Shown: in pieces, positions 51,135 through 60,148 of the stretch
How positions within the stretch are numbered: position 1 is the first letter of the stretch
Layout of the letters: each line of letters begins with the position of its first letter
Origin: Pseudorhodoplanes sp.
GTDB taxonomy: Bacteria > Pseudomonadota > Alphaproteobacteria > Rhizobiales > Xanthobacteraceae
Direction: 5' to 3'
DNA length: 64,000 bases
NCBI GenBank assembly: GCA_022843165.1
Contig: JALHOD010000001.1
Span: 313,678 to 377,677, forward strand
Translations under genes and position numbers: made by a program
The notes under the pieces: model-generated
What the model saw: only the letters and a program-made list of their open reading frames with translations
Databases searched by the model: none
Told to the model about the DNA's origin: nothing

Positions 51135-54100
51135 TCAGGAGCGACCGAAACTCGGGACGTGCCGCATCAGTCTTTTCATCCGACCGCGTGCCCGCGCCAT
51201 CCAGACCCCGCGCTTCTCGGCCATAATCGCAATGCCCATCAAGGCCGCCGGCGTCACAATCAGCGTCAGGATGGTCGCGAAGCCGAGCCCGAACACGATC
51301 GCCGTCGACAGGCTGATCCACCATTGCGTGGACGGCGCGCCAATATTGATCTCGCGCATCAGGAAATCGAGATTGACGCCGAAGGCGATCGGCAGCACGC
51401 CGAGAATCGCGGTGACGGCGGTGAGCACCACCGGCCGTGCGCGCTCACGGCACGTCTCGATGATCGCGTCATAGGCCGCGACGCCCTCGCGCCGCAACCG
51501 GTCATAAGTGTCGATCAGCACGATGTTGTTGTTCACGATTACGCCGGCATTGGCAATCACGCCTATGCCAGTCATCACCACGCCGAACGGCTGGCCCATG
51601 ATCATCAGGCCGAGCAGCACGCCTATGGTCGAAAGAATGACCGCGGTCAGCACCAGGCCGACCGAGGTGAGGCGGTTGAACTGCGCCAGAAGGATCGCGA
51701 AGATCAGGAACAGCGCGGTGCCGAACGCGCCCATCAGGAATGCTCCGGCCTTTTCACGCTCCTCGTCCTCGCCCTTCAGCTTCCAGACAACGCCTGTGCC
51801 GAGATCGGTCTTGTTCAATTCGGCCGCGATGTCCTGCTGCACTTTCGCTGCCTGCACGCCTTCGGCGATATTCGCCGACACCGTCATCACCCGGTTGCCG
51901 GCGACGCGGTTGATATAGCCGACGCGCTGGGCCGGGACGCGCTGCACGAAATTCCCGATCGGGACCTGGCCGGACGGCGTCTGCACACGCAACTCATCGA
52001 GCTGGTCGAGGCTGCGCCGGTCATCCGGGAAGCGCACCAGAATGTCCACGGCCTTGTCGCTTTCGGCCGGCCGATATTCCGTGACCTTCACGCCGTTGGT
52101 GACAAGCTGAACCGCCGTGCCGACCGTATTGGGACCGGCCCCGTATTTGGCCGCTTCCGCCTTGTCGACATCGATCTTCCAATCGATGCCGGGCAGCGGG
52201 AGGCCGTCGTCAAGGTCGCGAACGTCTGCGCGTTGCGACAGGATCCCGGCCACTTTCTTGGCCACACCCGGCAGCACTTCGGGATCAAGCGCGCCGATCT
52301 GCACCTGGATGGGCTTGCCGGTCGGCGGGCCGGCACGCGGTGCCGTGACCTCCACCAGAATGCCAGGAATGTCCGCGGTCTTTTCGCGGATAGTGTCCAT
52401 GATCTTGGAGGCCGGATCGCGTTCCTTCCAATCGGCAAACTCGAACTGGATGACGCCGATTGTGTCCTCGGTGATCTCGTTCGAACCGCGCGGCTGCTCG
52501 CCGACGCGAGTATAGACCGTCTTGAGACCAGAGAATTCCAGCACCCGCTTCTCGACATCGCCGAGCAGGCGGTTCTTCTCGTCGAGCGAGATATTCCCGC
52601 GCGCATGCACAATCACTTGGCCGTAATCCGGCTCGACATTCGGGAAGAATTCGACGCCGCGGCCGAATTTGCCATAAGCGACCTGCACCGCCACCAGAAG
52701 GAAGGCGGCCAGCGCCAGCGTGGTGCCGGGATGGCGCAAGGCCAGCCGCACCGTCCGCATATAAAATCCGCGATCAGACGCACGCTCGTCATGCGCCACT
52801 GGCGCCGCCTTGCCAAGCAGAGCACCTAGTGTCGGCGTGAAGAACAGCGCCACCACCAGCGAGGCCGACAAGGTCGCGATCAGGGTGATCGGCATGTATT
52901 TCATGAACTGTCCGACCACGCCCGGCCAGAACAGCAGCGGCGAGAAGGCGGCGACGCGGGTCGCCGTCGCGGCGATCACCGGCCCGGCCATGCGCTTGGC
53001 GGCGAGCGAATAGGCCTCCTTCGCCGGCATGCCTTCCGACATGCGGCGTTCGGCGAATTCGGACACGATGATGGCGTCGTCGACCAGCATGCCGACCGCC
53101 AGGATCAGCGAGAACAGCACGACGATATTCACCGTCAGGCCGGCGAGATACAGCCCAAGCACGCCGGCGAGGAAGGCCGCCGGGATCGCGATGCCGATGA
53201 ACAGCGAGGCGCGGAATCCCAGCGTGAACAGCATGATGACGGCCACCAGCAGCACCGCGGTCACCACCGAATTCTGCAGCTCCTGCAGCATGGTACGGAT
53301 GGTTTTCGACTTGTCCTGGGTGAAGGTGACCTGCACGCCCTGCGGCCAGGTGGTCTTCAGTTTCTCGACCAGCGCCTTCACGCCGTCGACCGTCTCGATC
53401 AGGTTCGCGCCGGTGCGTTTCGACACCTCGATGGTCATGGCCGTCTGGCCGTTGACCCGCGTCACCGAAGTCGCATCCTTGAAGGTCGGACGCACCTGCG
53501 CGACATCGCCGACGGTGATGGTCGCGCCGGAGGTGGCGGCGACCGGGACTTTCAGCACGTCCTGCGGCTTCTCGATCAGGCCGGGCACTTTCACCGCAAA
53601 GCGGCCGGTGCCGCCTTCCAGCGCGCCGGCGGCGATCAGGCTGTTCGAGGCATTGACCGTCGAAATGAGTTGATCGAGCGACACCCCATAGCTCTTGAGC
53701 AGCATCGGCTCGACAATGATTTCCACGGCCTCCTCGCGCGAACCACGCAATTCCGCCGACAGCACGCCCGGGACCTGCTCGATCGCATTCTTGGCCGCGC
53801 GCGCGATCCGCAGCATCGAGCGCTCCGGCATGTCACCCGACAACGCCACGACCAGTACGGGATAAAGGGAGAGATTGACCTCCTGCACCACCGGTTCGTC
53901 GGCATCGCGCGGCAGATCCCGCTTGGCCTGATCGACCTTGGCGCGCACGTCCGCGAGCGCCGATTTCGAATCGAACCCCGCCTCGAATTCCAGCAACACG
54001 TAGCCACCGCCTTCATAGGCGGTGGAGCGCATCTCCTTCACGTTGCCGACCGACTTCAATTGGGTTTCGACCGGGCGCAGCAGCAGACGCTCGGCATCTT

Positions 54101-54272
54101 CCGGGCTGATGCCGCGCTGGGTGAGCTGCGTATAAATGATCGGAATCTTGACGTCGGGCTCGGCTTCCTTGGGAATCGCGCGATAGGACACGCAGCCCGC
54201 CAGCAGCAGAAAGATCAGCGTCGCGATCGTCAGACGCGCATGGCTGATGGCATAGTCGATAAGCTTGAACAT
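51135..54272 (-). CDS. RND-family efflux pump (inner-membrane transporter)
   Basis: This is a 1045-residue AcrB/MexB-superfamily transporter. The first transmembrane helix is at residues ~10-28 (ARLTIATLIFLLLAGCVSYR). The proton-relay aspartates are in LAVGMLVDDAIIVSEFAERR. Two large periplasmic porter repeats and the C-terminal helix ILTLIVTPAALMGIAI are present. Its divergence from AcrB resembles the short-chain 'efflux RND permease' subfamily often regulated by adjacent TetR genes. ATG 54272 is the first residue of typical RND sequence. It works with the adaptor encoded 28 bp upstream; no outer-membrane channel gene is in the window. Confidence 0.92.
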   Translation of the reverse strand: MFKLIDYAISHARLTIATLIFLLLAGCVSYRAIPKEAEPDVKIPIIYTQLTQRGISPEDAERLLLRPVETQLKSVGNVKEMRSTAYEGGGYVLLEFEAGFDSKSALADVRAKVDQAKRDLPRDADEPVVQEVNLSLYPVLVVALSGDMPERSMLRIARAAKNAIEQVPGVLSAELRGSREEAVEIIVEPMLLKSYGVSLDQLISTVNASNSLIAAGALEGGTGRFAVKVPGLIEKPQDVLKVPVAATSGATITVGDVAQVRPTFKDATSVTRVNGQTAMTIEVSKRTGANLIETVDGVKALVEKLKTTWPQGVQVTFTQDKSKTIRTMLQELQNSVVTAVLLVAVIMLFTLGFRASLFIGIAIPAAFLAGVLGLYLAGLTVNIVVLFSLILAVGMLVDDAIIVSEFAERRMSEGMPAKEAYSLAAKRMAGPVIAATATRVAAFSPLLFWPGVVGQFMKYMPITLIATLSASLVVALFFTPTLGALLGKAAPVAHDERASDRGFYMRTVRLALRHPGTTLALAAFLLVAVQVAYGKFGRGVEFFPNVEPDYGQVIVHARGNISLDEKNRLLGDVEKRVLEFSGLKTVYTRVGEQPRGSNEITEDTIGVIQFEFADWKERDPASKIMDTIREKTADIPGILVEVTAPRAGPPTGKPIQVQIGALDPEVLPGVAKKVAGILSQRADVRDLDDGLPLPGIDWKIDVDKAEAAKYGAGPNTVGTAVQLVTNGVKVTEYRPAESDKAVDILVRFPDDRRSLDQLDELRVQTPSGQVPIGNFVQRVPAQRVGYINRVAGNRVMTVSANIAEGVQAAKVQQDIAAELNKTDLGTGVVWKLKGEDEEREKAGAFLMGAFGTALFLIFAILLAQFNRLTSVGLVLTAVILSTIGVLLGLMIMGQPFGVVMTGIGVIANAGVIVNNNIVLIDTYDRLRREGVAAYDAIIETCRERARPVVLTAVTAILGVLPIAFGVNLDFLMREINIGAPSTQWWISLSTAIVFGLGFATILTLIVTPAALMGIAIMAEKRGVWMARARGRMKRLMRHVPSFGRS

Positions 54273-54300
54273 GATGCGCTTCTTCTGCTTGCGATGACGT

Positions 54301-55392
54301 TCAGCGGCTCGACGCCGTCGTTTCGGGCGCCGGCACCGCCTGTACCACCTGGCCCTCGCGCACGAAATCCTGACCCTGCACAATCACGCGGGCCTGATTG
54401 GGAATGCCGGCGACCCACATATAGGCCTGCTCGTCCTCGACGACGCTGATCGGCACGAAATCCACCTTGCCTTCACCGACCACGATGCGGACGCCGAGAT
54501 CGCCGGCCGACGAGAAGGTCAGCGCCGAGCGCGGCACGCGCGAGGCCTGAACCGGCACCATCGGAATCGCGACTTCCGCCGTGATGCCGTCGGGAATTGT
54601 TCCGTCGGGATTCTTGACTTCGACCTCGACGCGATAGGTCCGCGTGGTCGGACTGGCTGATTTCGACACGAACCGGACACGGCCGGTCGCCTTCTGGCCC
54701 GTGACCAGCCGGATGTCGGCGGTGTCGCCGAGCTTGATGCCGGCCAGCCTGCGTTCCGATACCTCAACCACGGCCAGCATGGGATCGAGCGCGACCATCT
54801 GCGCCACTTCCTTGCCGGCCATCGAGAAGGCCGCGCCGCCGACTTCGGCCGGCGTATCGGTGATGACGCCGTCCCATGGCGCGCGCACGACGCCGCGATC
54901 CCGTTCCGCCTCGGCCTGGGCCAGACCGGCTTCGGCGGCTTTGAATTGCGATTCCAGATTGACGAGTTCAAGTTTCGGCAGGGTGCCCTGCTCGATCAGC
55001 TTGCGGCGCGCTTCCAGTTCGGTTCTGCGCTGCGTGAAAAGAGCGCGCGCCTGCGCGACCTGCGCCTCGCGCGCATCGTCGGACAGGATGGCGATGATGT
55101 CGCCCTTCTTCACGTGCTGGCCGCGCTTGACCCGCAATTCGGTGAGAGCCCCGCCGGTGCGCGCCGTCACCGCCACCTTGCGGTCGGCTTCGGTGCGGCC
55201 GGACAGAATGAGCTTGCGGCTGTGCGGAGCGCTTTGCGTTTCGACCACGGCGACACGGAACAGTTTCTGCGCCTCACCGTTGCGGAGCGCGGCCTTGCTG
55301 TCGGCGCTCTCGTGCGGAATCAGATGCCCGGAAGCGATCCAGGCGACAGCCGCAACCACAAGGCCGACAGCGACAATACGGCTACCCTTCAT
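54301..55392 (-). CDS. RND efflux periplasmic adaptor (membrane fusion protein)
   Basis: This is a 363-residue HlyD-type adaptor. It has an N-terminal membrane anchor (SRIVAVGLVVAAVAWIASGH), the lipoyl half-motifs GALTELRVKRGQHVKKGDII and VRAPWDGVITDTPAEVGGAA flanking a coiled coil (residues ~105-170), then a beta-barrel domain. GGAG lies seven bases upstream of ATG 55392. Its start overlaps the stop of the TetR gene by ATGA, so regulator, adaptor and pump form one operon. Confidence 0.9.
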   Translation of the reverse strand: MKGSRIVAVGLVVAAVAWIASGHLIPHESADSKAALRNGEAQKLFRVAVVETQSAPHSRKLILSGRTEADRKVAVTARTGGALTELRVKRGQHVKKGDIIAILSDDAREAQVAQARALFTQRRTELEARRKLIEQGTLPKLELVNLESQFKAAEAGLAQAEAERDRGVVRAPWDGVITDTPAEVGGAAFSMAGKEVAQMVALDPMLAVVEVSERRLAGIKLGDTADIRLVTGQKATGRVRFVSKSASPTTRTYRVEVEVKNPDGTIPDGITAEVAIPMVPVQASRVPRSALTFSSAGDLGVRIVVGEGKVDFVPISVVEDEQAYMWVAGIPNQARVIVQGQDFVREGQVVQAVPAPETTASSR

Positions 55393-56009
55393 CGGGATAC
55401 TCCTTCGCTCCGGGCCGCGCGCGGCTGAAGCATGAAACGCATGATGTTCATGAAAATCGGTACCGACGTCGCAGGATCGAAATCTGGATGCACCGCCCGC
55501 CGCCACCAGACTCCGTCGGCAAACAGAATGATCGTCGTGACGACGGCGTCGAAATCAACGTCGGAAGAAATGTCGCCGCGCTCGGCGGCCGCACGCAGAA
55601 GCGCATGCAGCCGCGTGCGAACATCGGTGTCGAAATCGCGCATGATGCGCCCGATGGTAGGGCTGCGCCGGCTTTCCGAGACCAGCTCCGTGCAGAGACC
55701 GACATCGTCCATCGAACGCTCGACGAAGTGATGACGCGCCAACTCCTCCAGCGTCCCGAAAAAGTCGGCTGCATGCTGGGCGCTTGCGAGTTCGGCGCCG
55801 ACTTCGGCGCGATCGCGCTCGGCAATGCCGGCGATGATCGATTCCTTCGACGGAAAGTAGCGGTAGAGATTGCCGGGGCTCATGCCGGCTTCCACACAGA
55901 TCTGCTGCATGGACGCCTGATGAAAGCCCATGCGCGCAAAACACGTTTTAGCCGCGTCGAGGATTTCGGCGCGGCGATCTTGCTGGAGCTGGACACTGGG
56001 GCGGCGCAT
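55389..56009 (-). CDS. TetR-family transcriptional regulator
   Basis: This is a regulator of about 206 residues. The helix-turn-helix lies in RRAEILDAAKTCFARMGFHQ, SMQQICVEAGMSPGNLYRYF and PSKESIIAGIAERDRAEV. The C-terminal domain resembles AcrR/BetI-like ligand domains. ATG 56009 is used; a TTG at 56033 without a good ribosome-binding site is possible. It overlaps the adaptor start by 4 bp. It probably represses this efflux operon through the palindrome at 56044-56063. Confidence 0.9.
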   Translation of the reverse strand: MRRPSVQLQQDRRAEILDAAKTCFARMGFHQASMQQICVEAGMSPGNLYRYFPSKESIIAGIAERDRAEVGAELASAQHAADFFGTLEELARHHFVERSMDDVGLCTELVSESRRSPTIGRIMRDFDTDVRTRLHALLRAAAERGDISSDVDFDAVVTTIILFADGVWWRRAVHPDFDPATSVPIFMNIMRFMLQPRAARSEGVSR

Positions 56010-56043
56010 CCGTTGGGTACCCCGTTGCTGCAATGCGGTAAAA

Positions 56044-56063
56044 GAGAATGAACGTTCGCTCTC
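56044..56063. promoter_or_regulatory. Candidate TetR operator of the RND efflux operon
   Basis: GAGAATGAACGTTCGCTCTC is a 20-bp near-perfect palindrome (perfect except two positions in each arm) centred on GAACGTTC, 35 bp upstream of the TetR ATG. Size and placement fit autoregulation by the TetR protein. Confidence 0.55.
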
Positions 56064-56142
56064 AAGTATTCCGGCAGGCCGTCACAGTCAACGGGAATGC
56101 ATATCCCGCAAATGAATATTATTGATAAGTGAAATCAAGGAC

Positions 56143-58479
56143 TTATATAGCCGATCCGCTACCGGCAGCCCGCGCCCGAATCTCGTCCACGGCCTCCAGC
56201 ACCCGCTCCGGGGTCGCCGGGGCATCCAATTTGGCGGCCAGCCGATAATCGGAAAGACTCGAAATCGCATCCCGGATCGCCAGCCAGACCGACAGCGCCA
56301 GCATCAAAGGCGGCTCCCCGACCGCCTTGGACCGGAACACGGTCTCTTCCCGGTTGGGTGCATCCGGAAGAATGCGCGCGTTGAAAACCGGTGGCGCGTC
56401 GCGGCTGCCGGGAATCTTGTAGGTCGACGGCCCGTGCGTACGCAGCCGTCCCTTCTCGTCCCAGAACAATTCCTCGGTCGTCAGCCAGCCCATGCCCTGC
56501 ACGAACGCACCTTCGATCTGGCCGAGATCGATGGCCGGATTGAGCGACTGCCCGCAATCCTGTACGAGTTCGGCGCGCAGCACGCGCGATTCACCGGTGA
56601 GCGTGTCGATGGCGACCTCGGCGGCAGCGGCGCCATAGGTGAAGTAATAGAACGGCCGGCCGCTATTGGTGGCGAAGTCCCAGTGAATTTTCGGCGTACG
56701 GTAATAGCCAGTGGCGGAGAGCGAGACACGCTTCTCCCATGACAGCGCGGCAAGCTCCGCGAACGACATCGAGCGGTTGCCGGCATAGACGCGGTTCTGC
56801 TGAAAAACGATCTCACCGGCGGGAATATTGAACTGCTCAGCCGCGACGTCGGTCATCCGCGCCTTGATCCGCTCGGCGGCGTTGAGCGCCGCCATGCCGT
56901 TGAGGTCGGAGCCGGAGGACGCCGCCGTCGGAGAGGTGTTCGGCACCTTGGCGGTGGTCGTCGCCGTGATGCGGATATTGTCGATGTCGATCTGAAAGGC
57001 TTCCGCAACCACCTGCGCGACCTTGATGAACAGCCCCTGCCCCATCTCGGTGCCGCCATGATTCAGCGTGACGCTGCCGTCGGTATAGACATGCACCAGC
57101 GCACCAGCCTGGTTGAGGGCTGGCCGGTTGAAGGAAATGCCGAATTTCACCGGCATCGTGGCGAGGCCCTTCTTGATGATCGTGCTCTGCCTGTTGAACG
57201 CGACGATCTCCTCGCGCCAGCGCGCAAGATCGACGTTGCGGTCAAGCTCCTCGAGGACCCGCGCGATGATGTTGTCTTCGACCTTCATGCCATAGGGGGT
57301 AACGTCGTTCCGCCCGATGCCGTAAAAATTGCGCTCACGCACGGCTTCCGGCGATGTGCTAAGATGGCGCGCGATCATCTCGATGATGGTTTCGATCGCG
57401 AACATGCCCTGCGGCCCGCCATAGCCGCGGAATGCCGTATTGGAAACGATATTTGTCTTGCAGGCATATCCGCGAAAGCGAAGGTTCGGCAGCCAGTAGC
57501 AATTGTCGGAATGGCAGAGCGCGCGCGTCAGCACGGCTGGCGTATGGTCGGCGACATTGCCGCCGTTCGCGGCCAGCATCAGATCCAGCCCGTCGATCAG
57601 ACCGCCGTCGTCGAAGCTGACCTCATAGCGGATCAGGAAGGGATGGCGCTTGCCGGTCGCACGCATGTCGTCGTCGCGCGGCAGGCGAAGTTTCACCGGC
57701 CGCCGCGTCTTCCAGGCCAGCACCGCGGCGATGCCGGCGATCATGGTCGCCTGGCTCTCCTTGCCGCCAAAGCCGCCGCCCATGCGCCGCACCTCGCACG
57801 TCACTGCATTGAACGGAATTCCCAAAAGATGGGCGACGCCGTGCTGGATCTCGGTCGGATGCTGGGTCGAGGAAAAGACATGCATCTCACGGCCTTCACC
57901 CGGCGTTGCAATGGCGATCTGCCCCTCGAGATAGAAATGATCCTGCCCGCCGCAGTTGAATTCGCCCGACAGACGATGCGCGGCCGTCTTCAGTGCCGCA
58001 TCGACGTCGCCTCGTGTCATGATCTGCGGCGGCGCCACGAATTGCTCTCGCTCGATGGCTTCATCGAGCGAGAGCACCGGCGCGAGTGGTTCGTAATCGA
58101 CCCGGACGAGCTTGGCTGCCGCGCGCGCCTGATCGAGCGTACCTGCCGCGATCGCGGCCACCGGCTGGCCGTCATATTCCACCATATCAGTCGGCAACAG
58201 CGGCTCGTCGGGGCGGATGGGGCCGATATCGTTCTTGCCCGGAATATCTTTTGCCAAAATGGCGGCCACCACGCCCGGCGCAGCGAGTGCAGCGGTCAGA
58301 TCGATCGCCTTGATGCGCGCATGCGCATGCGGGCTGAGCACCAGCGCAGCCTCAAGGCTGCCCGGCACATTGGGAATGTCATCAAGATAGAGCGCGCTAC
58401 CGCTGACATGTCCCGCGGCGCTGTCATGCCGGACCGACGCGTGAATGCCACCCGGAACGCGTGCGAGCGGCGCGCTCAT
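56143..58479 (-). CDS. xdhB: Xanthine dehydrogenase, molybdopterin subunit
   Basis: This is a 778-residue molybdopterin subunit. Purine-specific residues can be placed: Glu in NCGGQDHFYLEGQIA, Arg in TAFRGYGGPQGMFAIET, and the catalytic Glu in SKAVGEPPLMLALSVW. Other motifs are VRRMGGGFGGKESQATMIAG and GQIEGAFVQGMGWLTTEELF. The size equals Rhodobacter XdhB. ATG 58479 overlaps the xdhA stop by ATGA. With XdhA it oxidises hypoxanthine and xanthine to urate in the cytoplasm. The maturation gene xdhC, which usually follows, is not found within the window. Confidence 0.92.
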   Translation of the reverse strand: MSAPLARVPGGIHASVRHDSAAGHVSGSALYLDDIPNVPGSLEAALVLSPHAHARIKAIDLTAALAAPGVVAAILAKDIPGKNDIGPIRPDEPLLPTDMVEYDGQPVAAIAAGTLDQARAAAKLVRVDYEPLAPVLSLDEAIEREQFVAPPQIMTRGDVDAALKTAAHRLSGEFNCGGQDHFYLEGQIAIATPGEGREMHVFSSTQHPTEIQHGVAHLLGIPFNAVTCEVRRMGGGFGGKESQATMIAGIAAVLAWKTRRPVKLRLPRDDDMRATGKRHPFLIRYEVSFDDGGLIDGLDLMLAANGGNVADHTPAVLTRALCHSDNCYWLPNLRFRGYACKTNIVSNTAFRGYGGPQGMFAIETIIEMIARHLSTSPEAVRERNFYGIGRNDVTPYGMKVEDNIIARVLEELDRNVDLARWREEIVAFNRQSTIIKKGLATMPVKFGISFNRPALNQAGALVHVYTDGSVTLNHGGTEMGQGLFIKVAQVVAEAFQIDIDNIRITATTTAKVPNTSPTAASSGSDLNGMAALNAAERIKARMTDVAAEQFNIPAGEIVFQQNRVYAGNRSMSFAELAALSWEKRVSLSATGYYRTPKIHWDFATNSGRPFYYFTYGAAAAEVAIDTLTGESRVLRAELVQDCGQSLNPAIDLGQIEGAFVQGMGWLTTEELFWDEKGRLRTHGPSTYKIPGSRDAPPVFNARILPDAPNREETVFRSKAVGEPPLMLALSVWLAIRDAISSLSDYRLAAKLDAPATPERVLEAVDEIRARAAGSGSAI

Positions 58480-59894
58480 AATGCCCACACCTGCGCCGGC
58501 TGCCCCGACGTTGTCTCGGCATGGACACGGCGCACCAGATTAGCCGCCGCGCACAGACGGTAAGCGGCCGCGCCGCGATGATCGCTCATCGGCTGGAAAT
58601 CCTGCGCGATGGCTTGATCGATTCTCGCAATCGAGTCTTCGGACCATGGCTGCCCGTTCAACGCGGCCTCGACATGTTTCGCACGCGCCGCCTGTGCCGC
58701 CATACCGCCGAACGCAGCGCGCAGGTCGCGCACCACTCCGCTGGTGACCGACAGACTGAAGGCTGCGACCACGGTTGAAATGTCCTGATCGAACCGCTTC
58801 GACAGCTTGTAGGCGGTGAAGATGCGATCCTTGCCAAGCAGCGGAATCCGGACCGCCGCAATGAATTCATCTTGCGCCATCGCGGTCTTGCGGTAGCCGA
58901 GAATGAATTGCTCGACTGGCAGCCAGCGTGACCCGGCCTGTGTGTGCAGCTTCACCTCGGCGTTCAAGGCCATCAGGCAGGGAATGGTGTCGCCGATCGG
59001 GGACGCAGTGGCGAGATTGCCGGCAAACGTTCCAAGATTGCGGATCTGGCGCGAGCCGATGCGACGCACCAGCGCGGCGAAGGAAGGAAAGTGCTTTTCC
59101 AGCAGCGGCAGGGCTTCGGAATATGTCACGGCGGCGCCAAATTCGAGTACGCCATCCTTGTCGCTGACGCGCTTGAGTTCGGAAACGCCGACAGTCCAGA
59201 TCACCGCAGGAAATGCCTCGCGCTCCTTGCTGACCCGCAGACCCAGATCGGTGCCGCCGCCGAGCAGGATGGCGTCGGGAAATTGTGCCCTTAAAACAGC
59301 CAGTTCGTCGACAGACTTCGGTAAATGGAAAATCTGGCCGCCGTTGCAATAATTCGCGCCGGACGACATCGAGCCGCCGGCCACGGGCAGCTCCTTCAGG
59401 CACCCGGCCGGGACCGGCTGCAACTTGCGACAGGCATCCACGATCGGGCGGTAGCCGGTGCAGCGGCAGAGGTTACCAGCCAGCGCCTCATGAATGGCGT
59501 CGTCGTCCTTGCCGCCCGGCTCCTGCGAAAAAGCGAACATCGCCATGGCAAATCCGGGCGTGCAAAAGCCGCATTGGGTCGCATCGGCTTCGACAAGGGC
59601 ATGCTGCACCGGGTGCAAGGTGCCGTCGCGCCCCGCCAGTCCCTCGATCGTCAGAACCTCGCGCCCGTCGAGCTGTGGGACGACCATCAGACAGGAATTT
59701 ACCGCCTCAAATTCCGGGCCGTTCTGGCCGGGTTTGGCGAGCGCCACCGTGCAAGCTCCGCAATCGCCTTCGGCGCAACCCTCCTTGGTGCCCGTCAGGC
59801 GTTCGACGCCGCGCAGATAATCGAGCACCGTCATGGTGGGCGAAATGCCCTCCACGGCTCTCGGCATCCCATTCAAACGGAAGCGGATCGGCAA
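58476..59894 (-). CDS. xdhA: Xanthine dehydrogenase, Fe-S/FAD subunit
   Basis: This is a 472-residue subunit. The N-terminal [2Fe-2S] domains show GCAEGDCGACTVAL plus NSC, then QCGFCTPGFAMAM and LCRCTGYRPI. The FAD domain from about residue 190 has DAILLGGGTDLGLRVSKE and TFAGNLATASPIGDTIPCLM. The start is TTG 59894 with AAGGAC upstream; no closer ATG exists. It is divergent from the Liv-type binding-protein genes, with 254 bp between the start codons in which no clear operator was recognised. Confidence 0.92.
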   Translation of the reverse strand: MPIRFRLNGMPRAVEGISPTMTVLDYLRGVERLTGTKEGCAEGDCGACTVALAKPGQNGPEFEAVNSCLMVVPQLDGREVLTIEGLAGRDGTLHPVQHALVEADATQCGFCTPGFAMAMFAFSQEPGGKDDDAIHEALAGNLCRCTGYRPIVDACRKLQPVPAGCLKELPVAGGSMSSGANYCNGGQIFHLPKSVDELAVLRAQFPDAILLGGGTDLGLRVSKEREAFPAVIWTVGVSELKRVSDKDGVLEFGAAVTYSEALPLLEKHFPSFAALVRRIGSRQIRNLGTFAGNLATASPIGDTIPCLMALNAEVKLHTQAGSRWLPVEQFILGYRKTAMAQDEFIAAVRIPLLGKDRIFTAYKLSKRFDQDISTVVAAFSLSVTSGVVRDLRAAFGGMAAQAARAKHVEAALNGQPWSEDSIARIDQAIAQDFQPMSDHRGAAAYRLCAAANLVRRVHAETTSGQPAQVWAL

Positions 59895-60148
59895 TTCGCA
59901 AGTCCTTGTCGTAGCCCAGCCGGGGCCGGCTCATATTGCAGCCACTACAATAGATGCAACCTCCGGGCCGGGCGAACCAGCCACCCGGGCGGCGGCGGCC
60001 CACACCCGGCCCATCCGCGGCTTTTGGACGCAAACCTGCGTAAAGCCAAGGACCGCCCGCCGCCGCTACGCAAATTGACCTCTTCCCGCATCGCCGCTAC
60101 CGTTTGAAAAAAAACGTCATAACAAACATCATTTCTGGGAGGATATCG

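Noticed and set aside
51159-52829. A 556-codon plus-strand open frame opposite the RND pump
   Set aside because: It has no recognisable domain and a shadow-like composition; the pump frame is unambiguous.
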